From Armigeres subalbatus (Eukaryota; Arthropoda; Insecta; Diptera; Culicidae), in contig NC_085141.1 of assembly GCF_024139115.2 (NCBI RefSeq), positions 164,940,908-165,004,907 of the forward strand: a stretch of DNA of 64,000 bases, read 5' to 3'. Each line of letters begins with the position of its first letter. Within the stretch, counting starts at the first letter, position 1. The translations under genes and the position numbers were made by a program. The notes beneath the pieces are model-generated. The model saw only the letters and a program-made list of their open reading frames with translations. It was not told the origin of the DNA and ran no database searches. Positions 1-8,512 of the stretch are shown here, in pieces.

Positions 1-374
1 CGATTAGCTCCTTGTACTCTTAGTATAAATTAGGTTAAGTTTAGTTTAACCCTTAAATGCGCAATGTTGTTTTAAAACAACAAACCGAAAATACGTTTAA
101 TGTTAATAATTTTAATGATAGTTTACGTTAAAAATATGTTCGACTATTTCTAAAAAAAATCGCTTTGCGCCTTTAAGGGTTAAGTTGAAAACATTGTAAT
201 TCCTACATGGTTCAATTCAACCAGAGGAAATATCCTAACTGCCAGAGGCAATTGAAATGTATTAATAATAACTAAAAGCGTAACATAGCAAATAAGGATG
301 ATAGTGTTAAGAAAACACGGAACACCTAGTCTAAGAGATGAATGCATGTAATAGATAATTAGCAAATAAAATTA

Positions 375-406
<32 letters not shown>
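1..406 (+). mobile_element. 3' end of a Jockey-type LINE, cut by the window edge
   Basis: Positions 1-49 and 180-377 match, in opposite orientation, the 3' untranslated end of the large LINE seen at about 8290-8530. It ends in 29 A residues (378-406), so it reads left to right. A small TTAA-flanked element (50-179) interrupts it. Right after the A-tail the sequence becomes Penelope-like, so this LINE copy was inserted into the Penelope-like element. The 5' part lies outside the window, so the target duplication cannot be checked. No coding capacity is present here. Confidence 0.85.
50..179. mobile_element. 130-bp MITE inserted at TTAA
   Basis: The ends are CCCTTAAATGCGCAA and its near complement TTTGCGCCTTTAAGGG, flanked by TTAA on both sides (46-49, 180-183). 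The undisrupted LINE copy at about 8475 shows the empty site, so insertion and duplication are directly visible. TTAA targeting with CCC termini is typical of piggyBac-type transposition (established knowledge); assignment to that superfamily is inference. Confidence 0.85.
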
Positions 407-408
<2 letters not shown>

Positions 409-457
409 AAACGATAAGGGATTACATTACGAATTTAGATCTAAGGTAGCAGAGCAT

Positions 458-640
458 GTGTATAAGGAAAATCACCCAATTACGGCATCAAATATTAAAA
501 TCTTAAGAAATGTCTCTTCCCCATGGAAACTCGATGTAGCTGAGAGTTTGGAAATCCACCGACAGGTACAAACAGCGCTGTTGAATAAGGATCAGGGAAA
601 TGGCAGCTCTTGGCTCTTCAAGTTTCTACCTAAACAATAA
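458..640 (+). pseudogene. C-terminal end of a PLE RT/endonuclease ORF
   Basis: The 60 codons match the C-terminal segment downstream of the GIY-YIG motif in the PLE at 33922-34451 (shared ILRNVSSPWKLDVAESLEI). In intact PLEs this region closes the endonuclease domain that nicks target DNA (family knowledge). The catalytic part of the GIY-YIG domain is missing because the LINE at 1-406 interrupts the element. The first Met is internal, not a true start. Confidence 0.75.
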
Positions 641-750
641 AGTAATTTACAGTATAGGTAAATAAAGTAGGCAAATAAGATTAGATTAGGTACCTAGCGT
701 AGTATAAATAGTGTAAGTTGCGATTGTTTTCTTCAAGTCGAGTCAAGTAC

Positions 751-798
751 AAGACACTGAAGACGACCACACAGTTGTGGTCGAAATACGTATCTGCA
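751..798 (+). ncRNA. Hammerhead-ribozyme-like motif in the PLE terminal repeat
   Basis: CTGAAGA at 757-763 is followed by a hairpin (stem 765-771/776-782, loop CAGT), then GAAA (783-786), the palindrome ATACGTAT (786-793) and C794. This order matches a type I hammerhead with a short closed stem III. One extra C (764) sits between CTGAAGA and stem II. The stem I partner is damaged (GACA against TGCA), so this copy is probably inactive. PLEs are known to carry hammerheads; activity here is unproven. Confidence 0.5.
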
Positions 799-849
799 AA
801 GATAACGAAAATTAACTAGTGGAATTAAATGGACAGTACTTAATTCGTC

Positions 850-2586
850 TTAGACGACACTGAAGATGTTCAACTTTTTGAACTTGTCACCAGGAAGCTT
901 CTCGTCCAGTGGGGCTCGGGACAGAGCATCCGCTACTACGTTGTCTTTTCCTGTTACAAAATCAATACGCAATCGATACCTTTGCAAATTTAGAAGCATG
1001 TGCTGAAGTCGACGTGGTGCTGATAGAAGTGGCTTTTGAAACAGACTAACAAGTGGTTTGTGATCTGTTTTGACAATGGTCTTCTGGTTTCCAACAATGA
1101 GCTGGTCAAATCGAACACATGCGAAGAGAATCGCTAATAGCTCCTTCTCTATTTGAGCGTAATTGTGTTCTGTCGGCGTTAGTGTTCTCGAAGCGTATCC
1201 AATAATGCCATCCGGTTGAAAGACAACGACGCCCAATCCGAAACAGCTAGCATCGCACTCGATTATCAAAGGTTGATTGGCATTGTAGTATCGAAGTGTA
1301 CCTGTGTCAGCTACTAATCTCTTTACTTGGTTGAATTCCTCTTCTTCGACTGAAGTCCACTGCCAGGGTGTTGTTTCTGCTATCAGCTTCCGAAGATTTG
1401 TCAAATTAGCACTGAGATTTTTTAGAAAACGGCTGAGGTAATTCACCATTCCAACAAAACGGTGTACTTCTTTTCGATTGGTTGGTGTTGGAAAACCACG
1501 GATTGTTGCTACTTTGCTTTCGTCGGGTTGTATGCCTTGATCAGTTAAAACATGGCCATAGAATTTAACAGACGTTTGACACAGTTTCAACTTTGACCTA
1601 TTTAACTTCACGTTGTGCTGTTTTAGCCGAATCAAAAGCTGTTCCAAACATCGATTATGATCTTGTAATGCTTCTTCTATGTTGTCACCAACTCCAAAGA
1701 TCAATACATCATCGGCAATACACTCGACACCCTTGAGTCCTTCGATGACCTCTTGCAAACGCATTTGGAAAATTTCTGGCGCCGGTGCTATTCCGAATGG
1801 TAAACGGGTCCAGCGATAACGACCGAAAGGCGTCCAAAAAGTCGTAAGTTTGCTGCTGGACTCGTCTAGAACAACGTGCCAGAACCCTTTCTTGGCATCG
1901 ACGGTCGAGAAGACCTTAGCACGTCCTAGCTCAGGGAGAATTTCGTCTAGGGTGATAAACTGGAGATTTGGCCTCTTCAACGCCTTGTTAAGGGGGATTG
2001 GATCTAAACATATTCTTATTGCTTGTGATTCCGGACCACCACGCTGAACGATAACTATGTTGCTTACCCATTCTGTATGCTTGGCTTCCTTGACAATCAA
2101 TCCTTCTTTCTCCAATGCTTCCAATTCCTTTCTTAGCTTTTCTCGCATTGCGATAGGCACTCTACGAGGAGGTTGAATCGACGGTGTGACAGATTGGTCG
2201 ACTTCAAGAGAAACAGTCCCTGGGAATTTTCCGTAACCGACGAAAATTTCATCATGGCATTCCAATATCTGTTGTGCTTTGACTCGATAAACGTTTAGAA
2301 GCTTTTGCGAAGACTCTGATGACTTAGATGGTTCGAAAGATACAGTCTTGCAGAATTTCACAAAACCTAAGATCCGGGACACTTTAGCTGAGAGTAGCGG
2401 GCAATGGTCGCCATCTACCACTTGAAGCACAAGCAAGTATTTTTGACCTTTCCTCCGGCACGGAATCTTCACTTCTCCTAGTACCTCTATCGGATTACCC
2501 CCAAAGCTTTGTAGACGAAGTTTTGACGAATGCATGTTGGGATTCACTTTATCACATAGCTTAGCTAAACATCTATACCCAATCAA
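850..2586 (-). pseudogene. pol: Ty3/gypsy pol fragment: reverse transcriptase and RNase H
   Basis: An open frame of 578 codons. Residues about 60-130 are the end of the protease-linker region. RT spans roughly 150-350, with DAKKGFW at 230-236 and an ADD at 291-293 in the YxDD position (CIADDVLIF). The thumb motif YGHVLTDQGI follows near 343-352, and RNase H begins with DASCFGLG at 445-452. The frame stops about 20 residues after VVADALSRAP, where integrase would be expected. The first Met lies just after the protease active site, which is in another frame because of a one-base shift near 2594, so the frame is not translated as in the intact element. Confidence 0.85.
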
Positions 2587-3086
2587 ACTGGTATTAGCCC
2601 TGTGTCCAATTCACACTTCACAGATTTCCATTCATTGGAGAACTTCAAGTCCAACTTTGCTAATACATTTCCTCCCTTGTCTGTGTTGTCAAAGATCTTC
2701 CCTATTTCGTATTCACTTTCACTTTCTTCGGACGATGCATCGTTGTGTGATGACGATTCTTCGGAATCACTTTTATCCTTAATTTCTTTTACTCGCCGTG
2801 ATAGCTTTCTTGAAAACTGTTTGCGGCCTTGTTTGCAAACCTTTTCGAAATGATTCTTTCCCTTGCAACGGTGGCATCGCTTTCCGAGCGCTGGACATGA
2901 ACCCTTTGAAAACTCATGATGGTCGCCACAAAACTTGCAAAAGGGATCTTTCTGCTTCTTCTTGATAACCTTCTTAATATCGGATCCTACAGCAATCGAC
3001 AGTTCTACAGATCGTTTCGCTGCAATTTCCTCCGCTCGACACATATCAACTGCTTTTGTCAGATCTATGTCAGTGATAGTAAGCAT
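2583..3086 (-). pseudogene. gag: gag C-terminal part with zinc knuckles, running into protease
   Basis: The frame carries two CCHC-like clusters (CKFCGDHHEFSKGSCP and CHRCKGKNHFEKVC), a Lys/Arg-rich stretch and a Ser/Glu/Asp-rich acidic stretch. It ends in LDTG, the start of a retroviral-type aspartic protease active site. The stop directly after LDTG is caused by a frameshift relative to the downstream pol frame. Nucleocapsid knuckles bind the element RNA in related elements. It is separated from the N-terminal gag frame (3304-3669) by further frame damage. Confidence 0.75.
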
Positions 3087-3303
3087 CTTTGTTCGGAGGT
3101 GCGGGCACTTGTTTGCAGTTACAATTTTATATGTAACTAACTCCGTTTACAACGTTCCCAATTTAGCAGTTTTGGCCAGTATTTTCAAACGAGTGACATA
3201 TTCGTCGATTGTTTCTTCAGAAGATTGAGTTGAGACGCAGAGAAGAAATCTAGGCGGTCGACGATGATGTTTGTTTTTGTTGTAACCTTATCCTTAATAG
3301 TCT

Positions 3304-3669
3304 TCAGTGCCAGCTCAACTGTCGGTTGTCGGTTTGGTTGGTTGTCGTCAACTCAAAGTTGAAATACTTCTTGCGTGCTGGCTCGCCAATTACCGACAGA
3401 AGGAAACTTACCTTCTGGGAATTGTCCACGCCTGGCCATCGGTCCATTCCGACAGCTTTACAGTAGTCTTTCCAGCTTTTTACAAAAAATTCAAAATTTT
3501 GCTCCATGTCACCCTCCAGCAACAATGGCGACGGCTGAGGTACGGCGACGTTTGCTCCAAGCGATTGCAATGGAGCTGCTCTGTTCTGAGAAGTGCTCAA
3601 CTCACTGAATAAATGTGTGAGCATCTTCGTCTGGTAGTCCAGAAATTTCTGGAACTGTTCTGGATCCAT
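3304..3669 (-). pseudogene. gag: gag N-terminal part
   Basis: The frame starts MDPEQFQKFLDYQTKML and includes FEFFVKSWKDYCKAVGM, which resembles the capsid N-terminal region of mag-like gag proteins. The ATG at 3669 is about 180 bp downstream of the primer-binding site, a plausible leader. The frame is lost after residue 121, so the capsid would be truncated. Assignment depends mostly on its position between the LTR and the knuckle/pol frames. Confidence 0.6.
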
Positions 3670-3848
3670 TTCGATGAGAATCCGGAAACTTCGATTTCAC
3701 TTCACGATCGAAGAAAAAACAATATGGCCGCCGACGATACGCGACTTTTCCCGACACGATATTTTTGCTCGCGTAAAAAAACACTTCCTCACACTTTACC
3801 GTGATATCACCGATGACAACGAAAAACCATATTTAGAAGTCCACGACA

Positions 3849-3861
3849 ACTTCTGACACCA
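3849..3861 (-). other. Primer-binding-site-like sequence of the Ty3/gypsy element
   Basis: TGGTGTCAGAAGT directly follows the LTR end on the minus strand. TGG complements the CCA end of a tRNA, and TGGTGTCAG would pair with a tRNA ending CTGACACCA, which is leucine-like from general knowledge. The exact primer tRNA is not confirmed. Confidence 0.55.
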
Positions 3862-4002
3862 TGTTTTATATATCGAAATAAAACAGGATCCGCGTGTTAA
3901 AACAGTAACTTTATTCTCTGATCTTAACTCTAGAACGAACTGTATGAGAATGACGAAACTACCGGTTACATACATAAGGTGATTGTTACAGTGTTGGCAA
4001 CA
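3862..4002 (-). repeat. 5' LTR of the Ty3/gypsy element
   Basis: On the minus strand this stretch starts TGTTGCCAACACTGTAACA and ends ATATAAAACA immediately before the primer-binding site. An AATAAA signal lies within it (complement at about 3911-3916). If the LTR instead starts at TGTAACAATC it would span 3862-3990. No second LTR copy is present to fix the boundary. Confidence 0.55.
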
Positions 4003-4013
4003 TATCAGAATAA

Positions 4014-4163
4014 AATGCAACAAATATATTAAGTGTCTATATCCACTTATAAACAGAAAATCAAAACTTTGTCTTAAGAACAAATTTTTAGACCAGCCAT
4101 GTTGTATGCTGTGCCAATATGGACTAGTTGCTGCAATACCAGAAAGAAGGCTCTTCAGAGGAT
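4014..4163 (+). mobile_element. Internal Jockey LINE RT fragment
   Basis: It matches the complement of about 8694-8850 in the large LINE and encodes part of the RT C-terminal region (KPAMLYAVPIW and CCNTRKKALQRI). It lies in sense on +, between the Ty3/gypsy LTR and the antisense spenito fragment. It ends at AGAGGATT, where the spenito-derived sequence takes over. Both ends are truncated. Confidence 0.8.
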
Positions 4164-5250
4164 TGTTCCTCCTCGGACCACCACGATTACCAGATGGTCT
4201 TCCTTCATTCCCTCCTCGGTGAGGTTGTGACATGTTCGTTTCAACAATTCTGTAGAAAAATCGCATGGCGGGAATGAGTAGAGCACAACGGTTGCTTCCG
4301 TTTCTTTATTGAGTAAGGATATAACGCCGGCCGCTTCTTTCTGCTTCAGGTAGGACACGAGATTACGCAGTGGACGCGTCTGAACGCTGGCATCATCCGA
4401 CGATGCTACCGATGACGTCGATCCCGGCAGGCCGAGGAAGATTGCGTGCGACGATGACGTCGATATGCGCTTCTGCACATCTTCCAACTTTGGTTGATCG
4501 AGGCGTAGTCGCTGAATAATACGAAGGTGGTGTTTACCTTCCTCGTCCTTCATCAGGCTGTCCACTAATTCGTTGTCTCCATCCGTTAGGTGCAACTTGG
4601 CGGGGAATAGTGAACTCTTCAAAATCAGCGCCCCTTGCCAGACTGTGGTAGATTTCCGTGCCACTTCTGGTAACGTTCCTGCATTCGATAACATGCCATT
4701 CCTACAAGAAGACGAATCAAAATCAGCCGGACTGCGTCGCCTCGGTGAACGGGAGCGAGATCTATCGATTCCTGGTTCACGTGATCCAGAACGACGGCGT
4801 GAATCATATTCGCCATCGGCTCCTGATCGACGCCATTCATCATTGTCCCCGTGGTGCGGTGGGGCCATCACGATGAAAACCGCCACGGAAACCACCACAT
4901 CCGCGGAATCCTCCACGGCCACGGAACGGTCTTCCACCATAGCCATACGATGAATTTTCCTCGTACCGCCTCGTGCACCGCCTTCCGGATATTCGTAGTC
5001 GGGGCCGCGACGATACGCACCGCCTTCCTCAAAACCTCCACTGCTCTTCGAGAACGATGGTGTTGTTCCGTTATCAGCAAAATCGAAACGGAAACGACGA
5101 TCCGGTGCAACAGGAATCCACGCATTTCCTTCACAGCAGCCGTAGCAGCATCAATAGAATCGTACAGAATGTAGGCCTGGCAGGCCTGGGTGTCCCCTTT
5201 GTTATATTCGATCTTTTTGATGGCACCAAAACGGTCGAACTCACGCTCAT
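4164..5250 (-). pseudogene. nito: Truncated spenito/RBM15-like copy (partial RRM and SPOC domain)
   Basis: On the minus strand the sequence starts inside an RNA-recognition motif (EFDRFGAIKKIEYNKGDTQA, then LYDSIDAATAAVKEMRG). It then passes an Arg/Gly- and Arg/Ser-rich stretch (SRSRSPRRRSP) and runs through a SPOC domain from VWQGALILKSSLFPAKLHL to DHLVIVVVRGG. Spenito/RBM15 proteins bind RNA and work with the m6A writer complex (family knowledge). Here the first RRMs are missing, at least two frame changes occur (near 5115 and about 4870-4950), and both ends run into mobile DNA, so it is a relic. The SPOC frame itself is still open (4155-4946). It could be a retrocopy or a segmental fragment; no A-tail is visible. 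Confidence 0.75.
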
Positions 5251-5271
5251 GTCATGTTTTCGATACGGATT

Positions 5272-5550
5272 CAAGACAAAATTTTCAAAACGACTTATCT
5301 GCTTTTGTAAACAAAGATTCAAACGACGATTTGACGAATCAGATACAGTAGCCGTTCGATAACTACAAAATGTTTACTTTTCAGTTAACGAATGCCGTTC
5401 GATAACTGCAACGCATTCTAGACGTCAAACGGTTGTCAATCGACGTCAGATGCAATAAAAGTGCATCTAAATGTGCAGCGCAATGCAGCTGTCATTGAGT
5501 TTGACATCAGTTTACAAAAGCAGATAAGTCGTTTTGAAAATGTTGTCTTG
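5272..5550. mobile_element. 279-bp MITE with about 40-bp terminal inverted repeats
   Basis: The left end CAAGACAAAATTTTCAAAAC and the right end are complementary over about 40 bases with one mismatch. GATT flanks both ends (5268-5271 and 5551-5554), a possible 4-bp duplication. The interior holds a partial repeat of GTTCGATAACT and no ORF. Superfamily is not assigned. Confidence 0.75.
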
Positions 5551-5776
5551 GATTAATATTTATGCACGATGCAAAACCGAAACGACGTCGCAAGGCGAGG
5601 GAGAAAAACAAACAGACAAACTGTCAAAACGTCAAGAGGGGTAAGTCAGCGCTCGTAAAATATTTATGTAATTCGTCACCCACGAGGGGTATTTTCTTCA
5701 AAATGAAGAAGAAGACATGGTGCCCGATTTTCTGATGGCTTTGTATCGGACATTTCGGTCTATGTATTCGTCAATG
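5551..5776. other. Unassigned spacer between two MITEs
   Basis: No ORF, RNA gene or repeat boundary was recognised. It contains a purine-rich GAAGAAGAAGA stretch near 5706. Confidence 0.4.
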
Positions 5777-6205
5777 CCCGTACTACTTACCGTTTTTAAT
5801 TAAATTGCTTCTAGAATTTTAAAAAAGAGTTTCAAAAATTTCTTCGTATGTTTCCTGTGAGAATATGTTTGATTATCATCTTTCTGCTTCTTCTTTCTCA
5901 TGCAATATCAAAGCGCCAATCGCCAATGCTCGCACAGCGGTATGAACGGAGCTTAAAATAGGAAAAGAAACACTAGCGCCACCCAATCGGTAGACGGCTT
6001 CAAGAACTACATCTCATTTCAGGGGGGTGTGGAAAACGGCTTTTCGCCGTTGTAGATGTAGATTGGCGCTTTGATATTGCATGAGAAAGAAGAAGCAGAA
6101 AGATGATAATCAAACATATTCTCACAGGAAACATACGAAGAAATTTTTGAAACTCTTTTTTAAAATTCTAGAAGCAATTTAATTAAAAACGGTAAGTAGT
6201 ACGGG
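5777..6205. mobile_element. 429-bp foldback MITE with 145-bp inverted arms
   Basis: The arms 5777-5921 and 6061-6205 are nearly perfect reverse complements, starting CCCGTACTACTTACCG and ending ACGGG. The 139-bp loop contains no ORF. No convincing target duplication was seen. A diverged arm of the same family lies just downstream at 6305-6455. Confidence 0.85.
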
Positions 6206-6304
6206 GACTAAGACTTGTTTTCTACTGCACAATAAACACAATATTTCAATTCCAATTTTTATTCTGTGATATCATACTTAATACACAGTATAAGAAAAGT
6301 CCAA

Positions 6305-6455
6305 CCCCGTACTGTTTACCGTTTTTAATTAAATTGCCTCCAGAATTTAAGAGAAGAGTTTCTAAAATGTCCTATGTATGTTTTCCCGTGCGAATTTTTT
6401 TTAAATATCATCTTTCTGCTTGAACCTTCTTCTTCGTGCAAATCAAAGCGCCAAT
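6305..6455. mobile_element. Single arm of the same foldback family
   Basis: The sequence follows the left arm of 5777-6205 (CCCCGTACTGTTTACCG through AAGCGCCAAT) with many substitutions. No second arm is found nearby, so it is a solo or truncated copy. Confidence 0.7.
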
Positions 6456-7120
6456 AATTAACGTCGAAAATCACGCAACAATGCAATACATCTCATCTCG
6501 TTGAATATAATTTAACAATACAACACATGCCGCTTACGCCGCTTGCGCATCCGACTGTTCTGACTTCGTGTGTTTATTGCTTAACCGGCAATGTTTACAT
6601 CCAGCACCATGTTGCAGCACCATGTTTTTGGCTTCAGGCGAGTTGTTCGTGGATGACAGCCGTTTCATGGGAGTGGTTTTCCACCTTTGCTCATACTTGC
6701 AGCATACACGAACAAATGGTTTCCAGATATGCTTATCTTCGAGCAATGTCAAACAATCGATCCAAATTATTAATGAAACTAGACTCTTGCTCTTTCTGTT
6801 TATCTCCCGCGTGAGAAGATTTTTCGATAATTGATCGCATTTTGTTAAATAATTTTAGGAGCTTTTAACAACAGCATTGTAGTGTTGCATTAGGGGAATT
6901 CTATATTTCTCCCAAAAAATTTGATGTTCAGTTACTACAGTTTTAGTAGCTGGTTTTATACTCAAGTGTTGATTTTTCATTATAAAACGCATCCGACCAA
7001 GCACATCACCGTTTGAAGGCAACTTTACACCTTTAAAACTTTCAATTGGGACAACGTTCATACTTAATTCTTCCTTAGATTTTGAATCCATTTTATGCAT
7101 TCCACTTGCACGATCAAATA
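6456..7120. other. Unassigned region with one transposon-like ORF remnant
   Basis: A minus-strand frame at 6855-7124 (89 codons) contains KLPSNGDVLGRMRFI and IFWEKYRIPLMQHYN, a spacing that resembles N-terminal parts of uncharacterised insect transposon proteins. I cannot name the family. At 6697-6737 there is a 41-base exact match to 16210-16250. Another minus frame at 6534-6752 has no recognisable domain. Confidence 0.3.
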
Positions 7121-7330
7121 TCACTTTACAAAAGCAAGAAGCACATTTTTATTGCAGGACCAGTGGTTTTGGAGATACAACGATTTGAAGAGTGAAAAAT
7201 TAGTTACGTTATATCGAGGTATCCAGCTTTTTATTATAGCCACTGATATACTATGGTGTTTTTTTGACACTTGCCTTGTACAAATTTTATAGTGCAATCC
7301 TAGTAACCTTGGAAACTTGCTAAACAATTG
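7121..7330 (-). repeat. Dispersed repeat, related copy at 14610-14715
   Basis: On minus, the part encoding RLLGLHYKICTRQVS and the following AAAAAGCTGGAT stretch resemble plus-strand 14610-14715 (RLLGLYYKICTHHVS, AAAAAGCTGGATGCC) at the nucleotide level. The copies are inverted relative to each other and about 7.3 kb apart. Family unknown; no terminal repeats seen. Confidence 0.45.
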
Positions 7331-7673
7331 ACACGTCAGAAAATTTTCTATCTGTTTCTAGATCTGACTTGTTTGTGCATTTTCATTTAAATGTTTTGGT
7401 TTTCTTTAAATTGTTCATTTATTTCAGATGCATCTTTATTCCAAGCTTTATGGACTGATTGCTGCGAACTGGATACAGTTAATTGTGGCAGGCGAAACTA
7501 TTTTATTTGGGATATATGAATGATGGTGGTTTGACAGAGCATATCGAATGCAATTATAATTTTTAAAGGTGGAATGGCCGACAAGGAGAGTGGAATATCC
7601 AAACTATGGAGTTGAGACGAGCAATTATAAATGCTTCAGGTTCAGAGTAAAGGATATAAGAGAAGTAGGGTAA

Positions 7674-8018
7674 TGAGGTCCAGATTTGGGCATGTTGCAT
7701 CTTTCCGATACTGAATCTGTATTATCAGTTAGAAACCTATTCAATGAGGTCCAGATTTGGGCATGTTGCATCTTTCCGATACGGAATCTGTATTATCAAT
7801 AGAGGTAATAAACTATAGAGGACGCTTGTCGCTGTCGTCACTGGCGAAACATCTTTTGCTGGCGAGGATACGGCACTAAATGTCAACAAAGGAAAAATCA
7901 GAACGTTTTGACAGATAGGTACCCAACATGTTTGGGACGATAACAAAGGGAACCGCAGCGACAATCGTCCTCTATAGTTTATTACCTCTATTGTATTATC
8001 AGTTAGAAACCTATTCAA
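7674..8018. repeat. 71-bp direct tandem duplication, second unit split by a MITE
   Basis: Unit 1 is 7674-7744. Unit 2 starts at 7745 and continues to 7798, then resumes after the MITE at 8002-8018. The units start TGAGGTCCAGATTTGGGC and differ at one position before the insertion (ATACTG against ATACGG). The duplication therefore predates the MITE insertion or the MITE entered only one unit. Confidence 0.85.
7799..7991. mobile_element. 193-bp MITE with 10-bp target duplication
   Basis: The terminal repeats are ATAGAGGTAATAAACTATAG and its complement. TGTATTATCA flanks both sides (7789-7798, 7992-8001), and the uninterrupted tandem unit at 7674-7744 shows the empty site. A 9-10-bp duplication fits Mutator-like transposition (inference). 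The core (TTGTCGCTG, AACATGTTGGGTACC, CTCGCCAGCAAAAGATG on the complement) is shared with 60140-60337, but the terminal arms are different. Confidence 0.85.
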
Positions 8019-8247
8019 CTTCACTTTAGTCGAATCGAATGTGTGATGATTTGGTTCATACTATTCACTCCTTACCATCTTCTGATGTCAATAGTTCCGT
8101 TCGATATTAGGTTTCTTACATGCAATTTTACCGTCGCTCCACTTTGAACAGTTTTTCATCTTTACCACTCTATAGCAAAACTGCGAAACACAAGCGGGCG
8201 GCATTCATGACTCAGGAAAGCGCGTATGCAAATGTGACGTTACTAGA

Positions 8248-8260
8248 GATGCTAGACTAT
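8248..8260. repeat. 13-bp target duplication of the Jockey LINE (left copy)
   Basis: GATGCTAGACTAT here is repeated exactly at 12826-12838, bracketing the LINE. Confidence 0.9.
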
Positions 8261-8512
8261 TTTTTTTTATTTCATTTTAGTTTTTTTTTTTTTACTAATT
8301 TTATTTGCTAATTATCTAATACATGCATTCATCTCTTAGACTAGGTGTTCCGTGTTTTCTTAACACTATCATCCTTATTTGCTATGTTACGCTTTTAGTT
8401 ATTATTAATACATTTCAATTGCCTCTGGCAGTTAGAATTTTTCCTCTGGTTGAATTGAACCATGTAGGAATTACAATGTGTTCAACTTAAACTAAACTTA
8501 ACCTATTTTATA

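Larger units (their letters stand above)
407..853 (+). mobile_element. 3' fragment of a Penelope-like retroelement (PLE)
   Basis: This stretch parallels 34210-34679, the 3' end of the better preserved PLE, at clearly recognisable but diverged identity. It contains the C-terminal end of the GIY-YIG ORF followed by the terminal repeat with a hammerhead-like fold. It is flanked by a LINE A-tail on the left and by a Ty3/gypsy reading frame on the right. The last part (about 815-853) diverges from the other copies. Confidence 0.8.
853..4002 (-). mobile_element. Ty3/gypsy LTR retrotransposon, mag-like, degraded
   Basis: On the minus strand the order is a short LTR (4002-3862), a primer-binding-site-like sequence (3861-3849), gag (3669-2583) and protease-RT-RNase H (to 850). 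Integrase and a 3' LTR are absent: at the left edge the sequence switches to PLE. Frameshifts break gag and the gag-protease boundary. Short LTRs and the gag knuckle pattern suggest the mag lineage (inference). The element abuts a LINE fragment on its upstream side. Confidence 0.8.

Noticed and set aside
850..2586. Treating the Ty3/gypsy pol frame as a live host gene
   Set aside because: It lacks integrase, the protease is frameshifted and gag is broken; it is a retroelement remnant.
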